Positions 16,938-23,939 of a DNA stretch of 26,681 nt are shown here, piece by piece; within the stretch, counting starts at the first letter, position 1; every line of letters starts with the position of its first letter. The notes beneath the pieces were generated by a model that was not told the DNA's origin, did no database searches, and saw nothing but the letters and a program-made list of their open reading frames with translations. The position numbers and the translations under genes were made by a program. The DNA comes from Desulfobacteraceae bacterium (GTDB lineage: Bacteria; Desulfobacterota; Desulfobulbia; Desulfobulbales; Desulfobulbaceae): the NCBI GenBank assembly GCA_022837185.1, contig JALHJD010000006.1, positions 1 to 26,681 of the forward strand, in the 5' to 3' direction.

Positions 16938-17846
16938 CTACGGGCCGGGAGACAACACGCGGTTGAAAAATTCAAGCTGCTCATCGGATGCCTGCTCGAA
17001 GAGTTCGCCAAGGTAGATGTCGAAGTGCCCGCAATCGTATTGCTTCAACTCGGCCCTGGCGCCGATCTTTCTTGCCGTTTCCAGGGCCGAATGCGGAGGG
17101 GCCAGACTGTCTTTCAGACACACCTGGATCAACGCGGGGCATGAGAGCCTTTTGGCGTAATTTATGGGACGGTAGGCGGCAATGCTCAAAACATACCGCG
17201 GACAGATCCGGTTTTGCCAACCTGGCGGGACGAGGGCCCGGTATCCCGAAGCTGAATCGTGGCTGGACATTGCCGCCAGTTCGCCGGGCGGCGCGATGAG
17301 AGGTATATACAGGGGCGGCATCCCGAGCAGGGCCCGGACCCGGTCAATCATACCCATCGCCCCCAGTTTCAGAAATGAAGTCGGCCCGGCATACCGTCCG
17401 GCATTCATTGCCGCAGCGAGGGCATCCATCATCGGACACTGGGCTGATACGGCTGCGATGCGTCCGCTCTTCACAGCGGCGACGATGACATGACCCCCTG
17501 AAAACGATGTCCCCCAAAGGGCTATGCGCCGGGGATCGACATCGCCGAGGCCGCGCGCGAACCAGATAGCCTTTTCCCAGTCCTGCAGTTGCCGCCTGAT
17601 GGAAAACAACTGACGGGGCTCACCGCCGCTGGCGCCGAAATGGCGGTAATCAAACAGGAGCACCAGGTAGCCCGCGCGGGAGAATTTCTCCGCGTACGGC
17701 TCCAGTCCCGCATCCCGGGTTCCACCCAGGCCGTGGGCCATGACAATGCACGGCCTCGGGCCCCGGATGCCAACAGGCGGCCGTTACAGCCAGGCACGGC
17801 AAACGTCCTTGCCGCTGACGAATTCAACATCAACTCGTTTTGACAT
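16938..17846 (-). pseudogene. Alpha/beta hydrolase gene broken by an in-frame TAA at codon 21
   Basis: The natural start is the ATG at 17846, preceded by GGAGGGATGAACG. It reads MSKRVDVEFVSGKDVCRAWL, then TAA (17786-17784), and continues in the same frame with RPPVGIRGPRPCIVMAHGLG and the rest of a dienelactone-hydrolase/X-Pro-peptidase-like fold. Related proteins have a tyrosine at the stop position (CxAWLY), so one base change (TAC or TAT to TAA) explains it. Downstream landmarks are intact: MAHGLGGTRD oxyanion region, FDYRHFGASGGEPRQL, nucleophile elbow GTSFSGG, and a late DSLAPP and CGHFDIY acid and histidine. Translation could restart at the ATG at 17741, giving 267 residues lacking only the first strands. 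Sequencing error cannot be excluded. It is divergent from and probably controlled by the TetR gene. Confidence 0.82.
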
Positions 17847-17905
17847 CGTTCATCCCTCCAGAAAAAATACCTGAACAAGCTCGTGAGCAGAGCATCCCGC
17901 AAGAA

Positions 17906-17920
17906 CTTTACATTGTAAAG
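17906..17920. promoter_or_regulatory. TetR operator, copy 1
   Basis: CTTTACATTGTAAAG is a 15-bp palindrome around a single central base. It overlaps the -10 box of the hydrolase promoter on the minus strand and the -35 box of the tetR promoter on the plus strand. It is the first of two copies whose centres are 27 bases apart. Confidence 0.7.
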
Positions 17921-17941
17921 ATACGCAAGGGACTTTACATT
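17913..17941 (+). promoter_or_regulatory. Promoter of the tetR gene
   Basis: TTGTAA, 17 bases, TACATT. It faces and overlaps the hydrolase promoter. The predicted start near 17948 leaves a leader of only about 20 bases containing AGGAGGT. Overlap with both palindromes implies self-repression. Confidence 0.45.
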
Positions 17942-17946
17942 GTCAA
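17918..17946 (-). promoter_or_regulatory. Promoter of the hydrolase gene
   Basis: On the minus strand TTGACA (17946-17941), 17 bases, and TATCTT (17923-17918). The consensus -35 box and correct spacing make this a strong candidate. It is covered by both operators, which predicts repression by the adjacent TetR protein. Confidence 0.6.
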
Positions 17947-17947
17947 G
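17933..17947. promoter_or_regulatory. TetR operator, copy 2
   Basis: CTTTACATTGTCAAG repeats copy 1 with one change. The sequence between and after is also partly duplicated (GATACGCAAGG and GATCAGGAGG), as if a 27-base unit had been copied. It overlaps the hydrolase -35 box and the tetR -10 box, so binding would block both genes. Confidence 0.68.
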
Positions 17948-17968
17948 ATCAGGAGGTATCTTTTTTCC

Positions 17969-18631
17969 ATGTCAGGTGTTTCTCCCATTCACCCATTGAC
18001 CAAACGCTACCACCATGGCGATCTGCGCCAGGCGCTGCTGGATGTCGGGCTGCAGATTGTTCAGGAAGGCGGCATTGACGCTGTCACCCTGCGCGAGGTC
18101 GGTCGTCGGGCCGGGGTCAGCCATGCCGCTCCGTACCACCACTTTCCGGACAAGGCAGCCCTCATCGAGGCCTTGGCGGCGGAGGCTTTCCGCCGTTTCA
18201 CACGGGCACTCAGCGCCGTATGGGAGCAAAGCATCGATGCCCCGCTTGAAGGTCTGGCGGCCCTGGGTGAAACATATGTCAACTTTGCCCTTGACCACCC
18301 GGAGGAATTCCGCCTCATGCACATGCCGGGGCTGCGGCGGACCGAACCTGGCAGCCTCTCCCCGGTCACCGCGGCTGCGGCGGAAGCGTACGGAGTCCTG
18401 CGCGATGCGGTGTCGGTATGTCAGGAACGGGGCCTCATACCCGGAAGCGATCCCGGTTCGCATGCCCTTGCCGCATGGTCCTGTGTGCATGGCCTTGCCG
18501 TGCTGGTGCTGGACGGCCTGCTGGTTGGTGATTTCAATCCCGGAGAGAAGGGAAGGGATGCGGTACGGTCGGTCATCCGCATTCTGGCCGAGGGGTTGAA
18601 GCCGCGTGATCAGGCACAGCAATCGGAGTGA
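17969..18631 (+). CDS. TetR/AcrR family transcriptional regulator
   Basis: A 220-residue repressor. ATG at 17969 is chosen, with AGGAGGT at 17951-17957; the frame is open further upstream but runs through the operators. The N-terminal DNA-binding domain is typical: YHHGDLRQALLDVGLQIV, then AVTLREVGRRAGVSHAAPYHHF with the recognition helix and the conserved tyrosine, then KAALIEALAAEAF. The C-terminal part (about 80-205) is of the WHG/TetR_C_13-like type with an LMHMPGLR segment and a helical ALAAWSCVHGLAVLVLDGLL. It likely represses the divergent hydrolase gene and itself through the two palindromes, released by an unknown ligand. The ligand may be a substrate of the hydrolase. Confidence 0.92.
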   Translation: MSGVSPIHPLTKRYHHGDLRQALLDVGLQIVQEGGIDAVTLREVGRRAGVSHAAPYHHFPDKAALIEALAAEAFRRFTRALSAVWEQSIDAPLEGLAALGETYVNFALDHPEEFRLMHMPGLRRTEPGSLSPVTAAAAEAYGVLRDAVSVCQERGLIPGSDPGSHALAAWSCVHGLAVLVLDGLLVGDFNPGEKGRDAVRSVIRILAEGLKPRDQAQQSE

Positions 18632-19025
18632 GAAAACGGCCTTGCCGGCGGCTGCCCATCCTGCCGTTTGATCCAGGCCCGCTGATCCGGCGGCAATTTC
18701 ATAAGATTCACATTGTCCAGGAAATCAGGCGGGGCAATCCGCCGGCCGGCAAGCCTGTCCGCACCAGGGTCATGACCGTGTGGGGTACGTTTCCCGCGGA
18801 AGCGACCTGTTGCGTCAGGGCGACAGGATCATGCACGCTTCTGCACCCGGGGGTGTGCCGGCCAGGGCTCGCCCGGCACTGGCCGGACCAGGCTGTTTCG
18901 CGGAGAGCGGTGAGGCGTGATATGGCCGATGCGGCTGACGGCGCCGCGGGATTCTGGAACGGATTATGCAAAGGAGGCAGAAAAAGAACCAGAAAATAAA
19001 CAGCCGGGAACAAATGGGAGAGAGA
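18632..19025. other. Intergenic region before the amidohydrolase
   Basis: About 390 GC-rich bases without a convincing gene. The open frames here resemble no known family. A possible hairpin GTGCCGG/CCGGCAC lies around 18855-18880. No sigma-70 or correctly spaced sigma-54 promoter is obvious, although the amidohydrolase must be transcribed from here or from tetR. A second ribosome-site-like AAAGGAGG at 18969-18976 has no suitable start codon after it. Confidence 0.5.
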
Positions 19026-20429
19026 ATGACCAAGGAAAACATGTCTGCGGCGGCAGGGCCGGAATCGGCACTGCCGACCCGTATCCGGGAGGAAGGGGAA
19101 AGCGTGGCGCGGCAGACGGAGCGGATGCGCCTGGTGGAACGGATAGTCCTTGAAATGGCGGAGTGTTTCAGAGGGCGGCTGGCCATGAGCCGCCGTTCGT
19201 TTCTGCACTCGAGCTGCGGACTGGCGGCCGGCTTCCTGGCCATGAATTCGGTGTTCGGTCCGCTGTTCGACGTGGATCCCGCCGAAGCGGCGGACCCGGA
19301 GATCGGCGCGGAGCGGGCCCGGGAATTTGCCGGGCAACTCATTTTCGATCTCCAGACCCATTTCGTCTATCCCCAATATCCCTCCACCAGCATACTCGGC
19401 CTTCGCGAGCTGGCCAGGCAGTGGAATCCGGCCATGGAAGGGGAGCAGACCCCGGCCAAGATCCATTTCGACAATTTTTTCCGGGAAGTCTTCCTGGAGA
19501 GCGAAACCGGGCTGGCGGTCCTGAGCAGCGCCCCCAACGATGACCCGGCCCATTATTTTCTCCACAATGAGGATCTGGCCCGGGCCCGTGCGCTGGTGCG
19601 GGAAAAAACCGGCTCCAAACGGCTCTACGTCCATGCCCTTTTCACCCCGGGACGGCCCGGCTGGCTGGAGGAGCTTGAGCAGGCCATTGCCTTGCGGCCG
19701 GATGCCTGGAAAGGCTACACGGTCGGCCAGCCCATGGGCGAATCCCAATGGCCCTGGCGCCTCGACGATGAAAAGCTCGTCTACCCGGCGTATGAAAGGA
19801 TGGTCAAGGCGGGCATCACCACGATTTGCATCCACAAGGGGCTGCTGCCGGCCAATTACCGGCAGAGAATGCCTTCTACCTGGCGGTACGGCAACGTGGA
19901 TGATGTCCCCCGGGCCGCGAAGGACTGGCCGGAGCTTCGGTTTCTCATTTATCATTCCGGCCTTGAGACCGGCGGAATTCCCGCCGAGGAGGATGTGCGG
20001 CGGTTCGAGGAGACCGGGGAGATCCCGTGGGTGAGCGATCTGGCCCGGATCCCGGAAAAATACGGCGTCAGCAATGTCTATGCCGAACTGGGCTCCGTTT
20101 TCGCCGTAACGGCTGTCAGCGCGCCGCGCTACTGCGCCGGGATTCTCGGGACCCTTATCAAGGGCATGGGCGAGGACCGGGTCCTCTGGGGAACGGATTC
20201 CGTCTGGTACGGGTCGCCCCAGTGGCAGATCGAGGCCCTGCGCCGCCTGGAAATTCCCGAGGACCTGCGGACGAAGTTCGGCTTCACGCCGCTCGGCCCG
20301 GCCAACGGACCGCTGAAGAACAGGATTTTTTCCGGCAACGCCATGGAGGTCCATCCGGTGGCGCTGGACAGTTTGCGGGGCGACAACCTGGCCGCCCTGA
20401 GAAAGTCGGCCGGCGGAGGAGCAGCATAG
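19026..20429 (+). CDS. Tat-exported amidohydrolase family protein
   Basis: A 467-residue member of the amidohydrolase-2 (TIM-barrel metal hydrolase) group. ATG at 19026 has GGGAG five bases upstream; ATGs at 18966, 19014 and 19185 are alternatives. A twin-arginine motif SRRSFL is at residues 55-60, followed by a hydrophobic run and a likely cleavage near AEA-AD (about 86-89), so the mature enzyme is probably periplasmic. The first metal-ligand strand reads FDLQTHF, D-x-x-x-H in place of the classical H-x-H. Later candidates for catalysis are His271 (CIHKG), His311 (YHSGLE) and Asp392 (WGTDSVWYG). Substrate is unknown. The 54-residue N-terminal extension before the Tat motif is unusual; if real it precedes the signal, and the true start may instead be 19185. 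Confidence 0.85.
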   Translation: MTKENMSAAAGPESALPTRIREEGESVARQTERMRLVERIVLEMAECFRGRLAMSRRSFLHSSCGLAAGFLAMNSVFGPLFDVDPAEAADPEIGAERAREFAGQLIFDLQTHFVYPQYPSTSILGLRELARQWNPAMEGEQTPAKIHFDNFFREVFLESETGLAVLSSAPNDDPAHYFLHNEDLARARALVREKTGSKRLYVHALFTPGRPGWLEELEQAIALRPDAWKGYTVGQPMGESQWPWRLDDEKLVYPAYERMVKAGITTICIHKGLLPANYRQRMPSTWRYGNVDDVPRAAKDWPELRFLIYHSGLETGGIPAEEDVRRFEETGEIPWVSDLARIPEKYGVSNVYAELGSVFAVTAVSAPRYCAGILGTLIKGMGEDRVLWGTDSVWYGSPQWQIEALRRLEIPEDLRTKFGFTPLGPANGPLKNRIFSGNAMEVHPVALDSLRGDNLAALRKSAGGGAA

Positions 20430-20524
20430 TGATCCCCTGAAAGGAAGGGGCCGTCCGATCTCTGGGGCCTGCTTTGCGGAGAAGGCGGCGGAGCGGAGAT
20501 GATCCCCGTCCCTTTCGGTTATGG

Positions 20525-20540
20525 TTGGCATGATTTTTGT
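20525..20540 (+). promoter_or_regulatory. Sigma-54-type (-24/-12) promoter of the peptide/radical SAM locus
   Basis: TTGGCATGATTTTTGT matches the sigma-54 pattern TTGGCAyG-N4-TTGC with the GG and GT elements separated by exactly ten bases. The only departure is GT instead of GC at -12. Transcription would begin near 20552, giving a 250-base leader before the peptide ATG. A TTGACA at 20564-20569 has no partner -10 box. Upstream sequence (20430-20524) has a small hairpin CCCCT/AGGGG at 20434-20450 but no clear enhancer site. Confidence 0.6.
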
Positions 20541-20551
20541 AGCGTTGAGAC

Positions 20552-20799
20552 AAAGGCTCCCCCATTGACAGCTCTTGTCGGGCGAAGCCGCGCCCGTTCA
20601 GGAAGCTCCAGGTCCGTTCCTGCGGTCCGCGCCGCCGTCCGGCGCACAGGCATGGACCCGTCCGGTTCGGCCGGACAGGAGGGGCCTCGTTGCGGCGGCA
20701 TGTATCGGATTTTCCGATTTGGCAGGACCTGTCCGATCGCATTCCAGCATGGACTGGTCCAAACGGCATAACGCCGTATCAACTAAATGGAGGTGAAAC
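20552..20799 (+). other. Structured 5' leader of the peptide gene
   Basis: About 250 bases with several short perfect hairpins: GTCCGG-TTCGG-CCGGAC at 20660-20676, ATCGGA-TTT-TCCGAT at 20704-20718, and ACGGC-ATAAC-GCCGT at 20763-20777. The last lies just upstream of the ribosome site. It matches no riboswitch I recognise. It could hold a regulatory RNA or protein-binding sites. Confidence 0.4.
20654..20760. repeat. Three GGAC-N2-GTCC palindromes in the leader
   Basis: Copies are GGACCCGTCC at 20654-20663, GGACCTGTCC at 20725-20734 and GGACTGGTCC at 20751-20760. A fourth, GGACAGGTCC, is at 22116-22125 just after the radical SAM gene. The copies at 20725 and 22116 are each followed by GATC. 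They may be operator sites or segments that pair in the RNA. Confidence 0.5.
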
Positions 20800-20904
20800 A
20801 TGAAAAAAAATGTGAGCAAGGACGTTCTCGCAAGGGAGGCGGAATACTGGACCAGGGTCCGCCGAGCCGCCAAAAAGAACAACGGCAGAATCTGCCATAA
20901 ATGA
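20800..20904 (+). CDS. 34-residue basic peptide, candidate precursor for the radical SAM enzyme
   Basis: An ORF too short for usual gene finding. GGAGGTGA ends about six bases before the ATG, one of the best ribosome sites in the window. The peptide starts MKKNVSKDVL, has a central EYW at 15-17, an Arg-rich stretch (Arg19, 21, 22) and ends with Cys32-His-Lys. Eleven of 34 residues are Lys or Arg. It has no signal peptide. A terminator follows 47 bases after its stop and a radical SAM/SPASM gene begins 155 bases after it, an arrangement common for RiPP precursors. Tyr16, Trp17, Arg residues or Cys32 could be modification sites. Alternatives are a leader peptide for attenuation of the radical SAM gene, or a free small protein. 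I do not recognise its family. Confidence 0.6.
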   Translation: MKKNVSKDVLAREAEYWTRVRRAAKKNNGRICHK

Positions 20905-20951
20905 AAAGGCTGAAAGAGCGCATAAGTTGCCGGTCGGCAACGACATCAGCC

Positions 20952-21004
20952 GGGCAGATGCCTTCCGGACGGCCGCATGACCGGCGGAGGCGTCTGCCCT
21001 TTTT
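20952..21004 (+). terminator. Intrinsic terminator or attenuator between peptide and radical SAM genes
   Basis: GGGCAGATGCCTTCCGG pairs with CCGGCGGAGGCGTCTGCCC (a long stem with one bulge and a G-T pair), followed by T5. In-operon placement predicts more peptide transcript than enzyme transcript. It could also be an attenuator whose readthrough is controlled. Confidence 0.75.
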
Positions 21005-21059
21005 CTCCCGGGCCATCCACCTTGCCTGAACCGCTGCAATCAACCGGAACAACAGGACC

Positions 21060-22106
21060 ATGCCCATCAGCACCAACCAGGAATTTTTTGTCCAGCTGCA
21101 TCTCACCGAGCGCTGCAATCTCCACTGTTCGCACTGCTACCAGACCGGCCGCGGAAAAGAGGAGCTGAGTCTGGGTGAAATCAGGGAGCTGCTGGAGGAG
21201 TTCACCGACATGCTGGAGGCCTGGACGGCCGCCTACCAGCTCGAGTTCGCGACCAGCCTGAACGTCACCGGCGGTGAGCCCTTTCTGCGGCCGGACCTTT
21301 TTGCCATCCTCGATGAAATGCGGTCCCGCGGCTTTACCGTCTATCTCCTCACCAACGGCACCCTGATCGATGCGGAGGGGGCGGCCCGGCTTGCCGCCCT
21401 GGACGTGAAAGGGGTGCAGGTCAGTATCGAGGGGCCCGAGGAGATCCATGACGCGATCCGGGGGAAAGGGAGCTTCGCCGCGTCCCGCCGGGGGATAGGC
21501 CATCTTGTCGCCGCGGGCCTGCCGGTGACCCTCAACGCCACCCTGTCGGAGATCAACGGCGACAGGTTCCGGGAAATGATCGCCATCTGCACCTCGTTCG
21601 GCGCGCAGCGGTTGGGCTTCTCCCGACTGGTTCCGTCGGGCAGGGGGGCGCACCTGGCAGATCGGATGATGGCGCCGGAAAAAGTGCGGGCGATCTACGA
21701 GGATATATTTTCCCTTCCGGCGGAGGGCATCGAAATCGTCACCGGCGATCCCGTCGCCTCGCAGATGCGCGGCGGCGGGCCGGACGGGGACTGCGGCCCG
21801 GTTGCCACCGGCGGCTGCGCCGCGGGCATCTCCGGGCTGACGATCCTTCCAGACGGCACCGTGGTCCCGTGCCGGCGGCTGCCTGTGCCGCTGGGCAATG
21901 TTCGGACCGATTCCCTCCGGCAGATCTGGGCGGAATCGGCAATACTGGAAAGTCTACGGGACCGCGGCAGATACACAGGTCGTTGCGGGACCTGCCGGAG
22001 ATGGGCGCATTGCCGGGGCTGCAGGGCGATCGCCTATGCCGCTTCTCTTGCACAAGGAGAAGGGGACCTGCTTGGGGACGACCCCCAGTGTTTTATCAGC
22101 AATTGA
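21060..22106 (+). CDS. Radical SAM/SPASM protein, probable peptide maturase
   Basis: A 348-residue enzyme. The radical SAM cluster motif is C19-x3-C23-x2-C26 (ERCNLHCSHC), and the SAM-binding GGEP is at 71-74. The C-terminal SPASM domain has C253-x12-G-x4-C271, then C309-x2-C312-x5-C318-x2-C321 and C344, close to the canonical pattern (the last short gap is x2, not x3), so one or two extra 4Fe-4S clusters are expected; Cys245 is an additional candidate ligand. SPASM enzymes often modify ribosomal peptides (thioethers, C-C bonds, epimers), but the same layout occurs in heme and cofactor enzymes. No peptide-binding PqqD/RRE domain is visible at the N-terminus. The neighbouring 34-residue peptide is the obvious substrate candidate. 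The start ATG has only a weak ribosome site, consistent with lower expression than the peptide. Confidence 0.92.
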   Translation: MPISTNQEFFVQLHLTERCNLHCSHCYQTGRGKEELSLGEIRELLEEFTDMLEAWTAAYQLEFATSLNVTGGEPFLRPDLFAILDEMRSRGFTVYLLTNGTLIDAEGAARLAALDVKGVQVSIEGPEEIHDAIRGKGSFAASRRGIGHLVAAGLPVTLNATLSEINGDRFREMIAICTSFGAQRLGFSRLVPSGRGAHLADRMMAPEKVRAIYEDIFSLPAEGIEIVTGDPVASQMRGGGPDGDCGPVATGGCAAGISGLTILPDGTVVPCRRLPVPLGNVRTDSLRQIWAESAILESLRDRGRYTGRCGTCRRWAHCRGCRAIAYAASLAQGEGDLLGDDPQCFISN

Positions 22107-22179
22107 ACGGTGCCCGGACAGGTCCGATCCCGTAAGAATATGAGCGTACCATTCCCCTGCTGAACAAAGGAGGCTGTTC

Positions 22180-22716
22180 ATGGGAAAATGGATAATTGAT
22201 CCCGATCATTCGGTGGCGGCATTCAGTGTCCGGCACCTGACCATTGCCGATGTCCGGGGCCAGTTCAACCGGATCAGCGGCACGGTGTCCTTCGATCCCG
22301 CGGATCCGGCCGGCTTGTCCCTGGAGGCGCTGATTGACGCCGCCGGGATCTATACGGGCATCGCCAAGCGGGACGAGCATCTGCGCAGCCCGGATTTCCT
22401 CGACGTGGCGCAATATCCGGCCATAACCTTTCGCAGCACGGGTTTTGAAGCCCTGGGGGACGGAAAGGGGCGGCTGGTGGGAGAGCTGACGATCCACGGC
22501 GTCACCCGCCCGGTCCTGCTTGACGTTGCCATCGCCGGGCCGGTGCAATGCCCGGAGGAGATCGGCGGGGAGACAACCATGGGCATTTCGGCGGGGATCA
22601 CGCTCAACCGCGAGGATTTCGGCATGATCTGGAATATTCCCATGCCGGGCGGCCCCGGGGCGGTCGGCCTGGAAGTAACAATCCGTCTGGATCTTGAAGC
22701 GGACCTGGAGGAGTAG
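22180..22716 (+). CDS. YceI family lipid-binding-like protein
   Basis: A 178-residue lipocalin-like protein. It begins WIIDPDHSVAAFSVRHLTI, has VSFDPADPAGLSLEALIDAAGIYTG, the RDEHLRSPDFLDVAQYPAITF signature, and LTIHGVTRPV, all standard for YceI, a fold that binds polyisoprenoid-type lipids. No signal peptide is seen, so unlike E. coli YceI it should be cytoplasmic. AAAGGAGG lies six bases before the ATG. It follows the radical SAM gene by 73 bases and may be cotranscribed. Whether it serves the peptide system is unknown. Confidence 0.93.
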   Translation: MGKWIIDPDHSVAAFSVRHLTIADVRGQFNRISGTVSFDPADPAGLSLEALIDAAGIYTGIAKRDEHLRSPDFLDVAQYPAITFRSTGFEALGDGKGRLVGELTIHGVTRPVLLDVAIAGPVQCPEEIGGETTMGISAGITLNREDFGMIWNIPMPGGPGAVGLEVTIRLDLEADLEE

Positions 22717-22812
22717 GCTGCCGGCGAACGCGGCCAGGGGGCAGCAGCGGTTTTCCGTCGGGGGCGCCGGGAGAGGGGTGGCCTGTTTGGACAGGGGCCC
22801 CGGTGGTCCGCC

Positions 22813-23265
22813 TTAATCGACGATTTTTTCCATCAGTTCGAAGGTAATGGAGTGGGCCAGAAAAACCGGGTGTTCCGGGGCCTGGCCCGGCGCGGTTTGA
22901 AAGCCGAGCCGGCGGAAAAAACCGGCGGATGTGCTGCGGGCGATGGTGTGGATGCGCCGGCCTTTCTTCGCGGCAACGATGCCGGATAACGCGGCGGCCA
23001 GGCTCCGGCCGATGCCTTTGCCTTGAGCTTCGGGAGCGACCGCCAGGTGCCGCAGTTCGATTTCGGTCCGGCTCGTCCAGACGGCAACCAGTCCACCTAC
23101 CAGTTTTCCCCGTTCCCTGGCCGCCAGCACGATCTCCTTGCCGTCGATGCCGAACCGCCCCCGCGCGTCCGGCGGCAGGCCAAGGGGCTGCCACAGGACG
23201 CGCCAGAGCAGTTCATCCACCTCGGCCAGGGCGGCGGTTGCGGTCACGGTCTCGATGACGGCCAT
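22813..23265 (-). CDS. GNAT family N-acetyltransferase
   Basis: A 150-residue acetyltransferase. The start ATG at 23265 sits one base after the stop of the upstream acetyltransferase gene (TGATATG), so the two are probably translationally coupled; the longer open frame upstream lies inside that gene. Acetyl-CoA-binding motif A is clear: ELRHLAVAPEAQGKGIGRSL with the Q-x-x-G-x-G/A loop, followed by IHTIARSTSAGFFRRLGFQ (motif B with Arg-Leu-Gly-Phe). The substrate is unknown. The closing ITFELMEKI is typical of GNAT ends. Confidence 0.88.
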   Translation of the reverse strand: MAVIETVTATAALAEVDELLWRVLWQPLGLPPDARGRFGIDGKEIVLAARERGKLVGGLVAVWTSRTEIELRHLAVAPEAQGKGIGRSLAAALSGIVAAKKGRRIHTIARSTSAGFFRRLGFQTAPGQAPEHPVFLAHSITFELMEKIVD

Positions 23266-23266
23266 A

Positions 23267-23794
23267 TCATATTCCGGGCAGCGGCGAATTGTTGTCTGTC
23301 TGCCGGACTCGGGCGGCGGTCCAGTCCAGCCGCATGTGTACCAGCGCGACACGGTTTCCTCTGCGGTCCAGGCGCTCTTCGACACCAAAGGGCCGGAATC
23401 CGAGTTGGGTGTACAGCAGCAGCCCGGCGGCATTGGTGTTGAAGCAGGAAACGTTTACCTCCGAGGCCCCATGCCTGGACACGGCCAGTCCGATCATCGT
23501 TTCGATGAGATACCGGCCCACGCCGCTGCGGCGGGCAGCCGGCGAGACAATGACGTTGCCGATGGAACAGCAGCCGTGCCTTTCCCAGCGATGGAAGTTG
23601 GCAAAGCCCGCGACCTCGCCGTCACGCTCGACGACCGTTGAATCGGCGCGGTGTTCGATCGCCCTGAGCAGCTGCCGGGGGGTCAGCGGGTATGACGCCC
23701 TGGGAAAGAGGTGGAACAATTCCTCCTCATCGCGGGGAAACCCGCAGATCAGGGGGATATCCTTTTCTGCAACCGGTCGATGACTGAGTCCCAT
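23267..23794 (-). CDS. GNAT family N-acetyltransferase
   Basis: A 175-residue acetyltransferase. The N-terminus MGLSHRPVAEKDIPLICGF is the usual first strand, the region GFANFHRWERHGCCSIGNVIV leads into motif A SPAARRSGVGRYLIETMIG, and NTNAAGLLLYTQLGFRPF is motif B. It is followed at one base by a second GNAT gene, a tandem pair from the same transcript. The ATG lacks a strong ribosome site. Possible targets are small amines or ribosomal proteins; sequence does not decide. Confidence 0.88.
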   Translation of the reverse strand: MGLSHRPVAEKDIPLICGFPRDEEELFHLFPRASYPLTPRQLLRAIEHRADSTVVERDGEVAGFANFHRWERHGCCSIGNVIVSPAARRSGVGRYLIETMIGLAVSRHGASEVNVSCFNTNAAGLLLYTQLGFRPFGVEERLDRRGNRVALVHMRLDWTAARVRQTDNNSPLPGI

Positions 23795-23939
23795 ATTCCC
23801 ACAATCCCAAGCAACCGCGGATTACCGACGGACAATCCTTGGCATAATGAAGCATCCTGATTGATTTTGAATTTCAAGGAATACAACGCACAAGGCAATT
23901 TATGCCCGCGGCCGCCGCATCCGATTTTTTGTTTCTGGC

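Noticed and set aside
20434..20450. Hairpin after the amidohydrolase as terminator
   Set aside because: Only five base pairs and no T tract.
18708..20531. A 607-codon minus-strand frame opposite the amidohydrolase
   Set aside because: Shadow of a well-supported gene; no motif or ribosome site.
20902..20904. The TGA ending the 34-residue peptide read as selenocysteine
   Set aside because: The continuation is unlike any selenoprotein, and the following region forms a terminator instead of a selenocysteine insertion element right after the TGA.
23840..23860. TTGGCATAATGAAGCA as a sigma-54 promoter
   Set aside because: GG and GC are nine, not ten, bases apart and there is no downstream gene on that strand.
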